Below, one piece after another: positions 58,735 to 60,129 of a stretch of DNA of 60,129 bases. The notes below the pieces were generated by a model. It ran no database searches. It was not told the origin of the DNA and saw nothing but the letters and a program-made list of their open reading frames with translations. Origin of the DNA: Candidatus Zipacnadum vermilionense (GTDB lineage Bacteria > Armatimonadota > Zipacnadia > Zipacnadales > Zipacnadaceae); assembly GCA_029821755.1 (NCBI GenBank), contig JALGSV010000019.1, positions 1 to 60,129 on the forward strand, in the 5' to 3' direction. Both the position numbers and the translations under genes were made by a program. The first letter of the stretch is position 1; each line of letters opens with the position of its first letter.

Positions 58735-58820
58735 GGTAAGACCCGGCGCCGGCTCCTGAGCTACCGGCTAAGCCATTGGCCTGCCAAGACCCGTTGACCT
58801 GCGTTCCCAAGGAGAGGCAC

Positions 58821-60129
58821 TTGCCCGATTCCGTCCCCATCTCCGGCGTGGTCACCACCATCGCCGCCAAGTGCCGGCGCTGCTACAGCTGCGTGCGTTC
58901 CTGCCCGGCCAAGGCCATCCGCGTCCAGAGCGGCCAGGCCACCGTCATAGAGGAGCGCTGCCTCGGTTGCGGCCACTGCATCCGCGTCTGCACCCAGAAC
59001 GCCAAGCAGGTGGAGACCGCCCTCCCCGCCGTGCGGGAGATGCTGGCCGGCGAGGCGCCCGTGGTCGCGCTGCTGGCGCCCTCCTACCCCGCGGCCCGGG
59101 ATGACCTCACCGCCGAGGCCCTGGTCGCGGCGGTCCGCGCGCTGGGTTTCACCCGCGTCCAGGAGGTCGGCTTCGGCGCCGAGATGGTGGCCCAGGCGTA
59201 CGCCCGCCTGCTCCAGCGCCCGCCGCCGCATCCTCTCATCAGCAGCGCCTGTCCCGCCTTGGTCACCTATATCCGCAAGTACATGCCGGAGCTGGTCCCC
59301 TGCCTGGCACCGCTGGTGTCGCCCATGGCCGCCCTGGGGCGCGCGGTCAAGCAGCACTATCTGCCCGGCGCGCGGGTCGTCTTCATCGGCCCCTGCATCG
59401 CCAAGAAAGCGGAGATCCGCGATCCGCAGATCGCCGGGGCTGTGGACGCCGCCCTGACCTTCCAGGAGCTGGCGCGTCTGCTCGAGCAGGAGGGCGTAGA
59501 CCCGGCCGCCCTGCCGCCCTCCCCCGCCGACGGGCCTCTCCCTCACTATGGCGCGCTCCTCCCAGTGTCCGGCGGTCTGCTCAAGGCCGCGGCCATCCGC
59601 GCCGACCTGACGGACGACTCGGTGGTGGTAGTCGAGGGCCCCGACCGCTGCCTCGCGGCCCTGCGCGACCTGCGTGACGGCAACTTCCCCGCCCGCTTCC
59701 TCGACGCTCTCTTCTGCGAGGGCTGCATTGCCGGCCCCGCGTTCTGCGGCAGTATGACCGCCCTGGCCCGCAAGGGCCGCGTCACCGCGCACGTGCGCGG
59801 TCTCCCGGCCAACCCCCGCGCCCTCCGCCGCGCCTTGCGCGAGGTGGCCGGGGTGAGCCTCCGCGCCGAGTACCAGCCCGACCCGCTCGTCCTGCCCCAG
59901 CCCAACGAGACCGAGATCCGCGGCATCCTCGCCCGCACCAACAAGCTCACCGTCGAGCAGGAACTCAACTGCGGCGCCTGCGGCTACCCCACCTGCCGCG
60001 ATAAGGCGCTCGCCGTCTACCAGGGCCTGGCCGAGGTGGACATGTGCCTGCCGTACCTGATTGAGCAACTGGAGATCAACCTAGAGCGCCAGACCCGCGG
60101 CAAGGAGGAGATTGGGAAGGCCCGCGAAG
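58821..60129 (+). CDS. Sensory-type [FeFe]-hydrogenase-like protein, C-terminus beyond window
   Basis: At least 436 residues, starting at TTG 58821 with AAGGAGAGG four bases before; the frame is open to the window end. Two [4Fe-4S] motifs (CRRCYSCVRSCPAKAI and CLGCGHCIRVC, residues 18-65) lead into an H-cluster-like domain in which the motifs are altered: SSACPALVTYI (about 140, instead of TSCCPxW), IGPCIAKKAEI (about 189) and FCEGCIAGPAFCG (about 297, instead of EMACxxGCxxGGG). A third cluster domain NCGACGYPTCRDKA (about 382) follows, then a helix. These are the changes seen in group C/D sensory hydrogenases (HydS-like), which normally end in PAS and kinase or phosphatase domains. It may sense H2 or redox state and act with the upstream GHKL proteins. 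Confidence 0.88.
   Translation, partial: MPDSVPISGVVTTIAAKCRRCYSCVRSCPAKAIRVQSGQATVIEERCLGCGHCIRVCTQNAKQVETALPAVREMLAGEAPVVALLAPSYPAARDDLTAEALVAAVRALGFTRVQEVGFGAEMVAQAYARLLQRPPPHPLISSACPALVTYIRKYMPELVPCLAPLVSPMAALGRAVKQHYLPGARVVFIGPCIAKKAEIRDPQIAGAVDAALTFQELARLLEQEGVDPAALPPSPADGPLPHYGALLPVSGGLLKAAAIRADLTDDSVVVVEGPDRCLAALRDLRDGNFPARFLDALFCEGCIAGPAFCGSMTALARKGRVTAHVRGLPANPRALRRALREVAGVSLRAEYQPDPLVLPQPNETEIRGILARTNKLTVEQELNCGACGYPTCRDKALAVYQGLAEVDMCLPYLIEQLEINLERQTRGKEEIGKARE

Noticed and set aside
58755-58785. A stretch whose reverse complement contains GCCGGTAGCTCAGGAG, like the 5' part of a tRNA
   Set aside because: Only about 16 bases fit. No anticodon arm or TPsiC arm follows, so it is not a tRNA and too short to claim an integration scar.
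49343-60129. Rex-type or other redox-regulator operators near the hydrogenase genes
   Set aside because: No TTGTTAA-N4-TTAACAA-like site or other clear palindromic operator was seen in the intergenic spaces.
1-60129. CRISPR arrays, rRNA genes or intact insertion sequences
   Set aside because: No regularly spaced direct repeats, no rRNA-like stretches and no transposase frames were found. The repeats present are dispersed palindromes.

Overview
The window is high-GC bacterial DNA with Shine-Dalgarno-led genes and TTGACA/TATAAT-type promoters. A trimeric [FeFe] hydrogenase, a giant 2-hydroxyacyl-CoA dehydratase activase-type protein and many double-cubane or ferredoxin-type cysteine motifs point to a strict, probably fermentative anaerobe. 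Lipoproteins, a possible outer-membrane barrel protein and a heptose-kinase-like GHMP kinase fit a didermal cell. The mix of non-heme uroporphyrinogen-decarboxylase-family paralogs, beta-mannosidase, DUF3160, CHASE2 cyclase and MoxR/DUF58/DUF4129/DUF4350 proteins resembles uncultured Armatimonadota or PVC-like lineages. That placement is inference only. No tRNA, rRNA, CRISPR array or complete transposon was seen.

Layout. 1-8.3 kb (minus strand): a carbohydrate block with three URO-D-family paralogs (one frameshifted), a GH2 beta-mannosidase, a truncated phosphodiester glycosidase and an amidohydrolase. 8.5-11.8 kb (plus): three consecutive secreted proteins of unknown function behind a good promoter. 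11.9-23.1 kb (minus): glycosyltransferase, shikimate dehydrogenase, GT39-like membrane protein, AEC transporter, zinc-binding membrane protein, acetyl-xylan-esterase-like hydrolase and the 1404-residue activase fusion. 23.4-30.7 kb: Ig-like lipoprotein, membrane protein, odd alpha/beta hydrolase, Nudix hydrolase, glycogen-debranching-type glucosidase, ComF and thiamine-binding protein. 31-38 kb (plus): secreted barrel-like protein, VWA lipoprotein, then the DUF4129-DUF4350-MoxR-DUF58 set. 38-45.9 kb (minus): secreted unknown protein, cysteine synthase, FecR protein with CHASE2 adenylate cyclase, GHMP kinase and a 48-residue small ORF. 46-49.3 kb (plus): acetylglutamate kinase and a DUF3160 lipoprotein.

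49.5-60.1 kb (plus) is the most interesting part: DRTGG - HATPase - DRTGG - PHP - HATPase - [2Fe-2S] protein - HydC - HydB fused to a GltD-like NADPH module - HydA - (DUF559 remnant) - a sensory-type [FeFe]-hydrogenase-like protein cut by the window end. The HydB-GltD fusion replaces the usual C-terminal ferredoxin domain of HydB. It predicts one complex that could connect H2, NADH, NADP(H) and perhaps ferredoxin. The locus has a good promoter, no ordinary start codon for its first gene, and a perfect terminator-like hairpin just inside that gene.

Intergenic spaces are rich in dispersed palindromes of several families. Most lie directly 3' of stop codons, and some supply the stop codon itself. 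Functions of the secreted proteins are not recognised.
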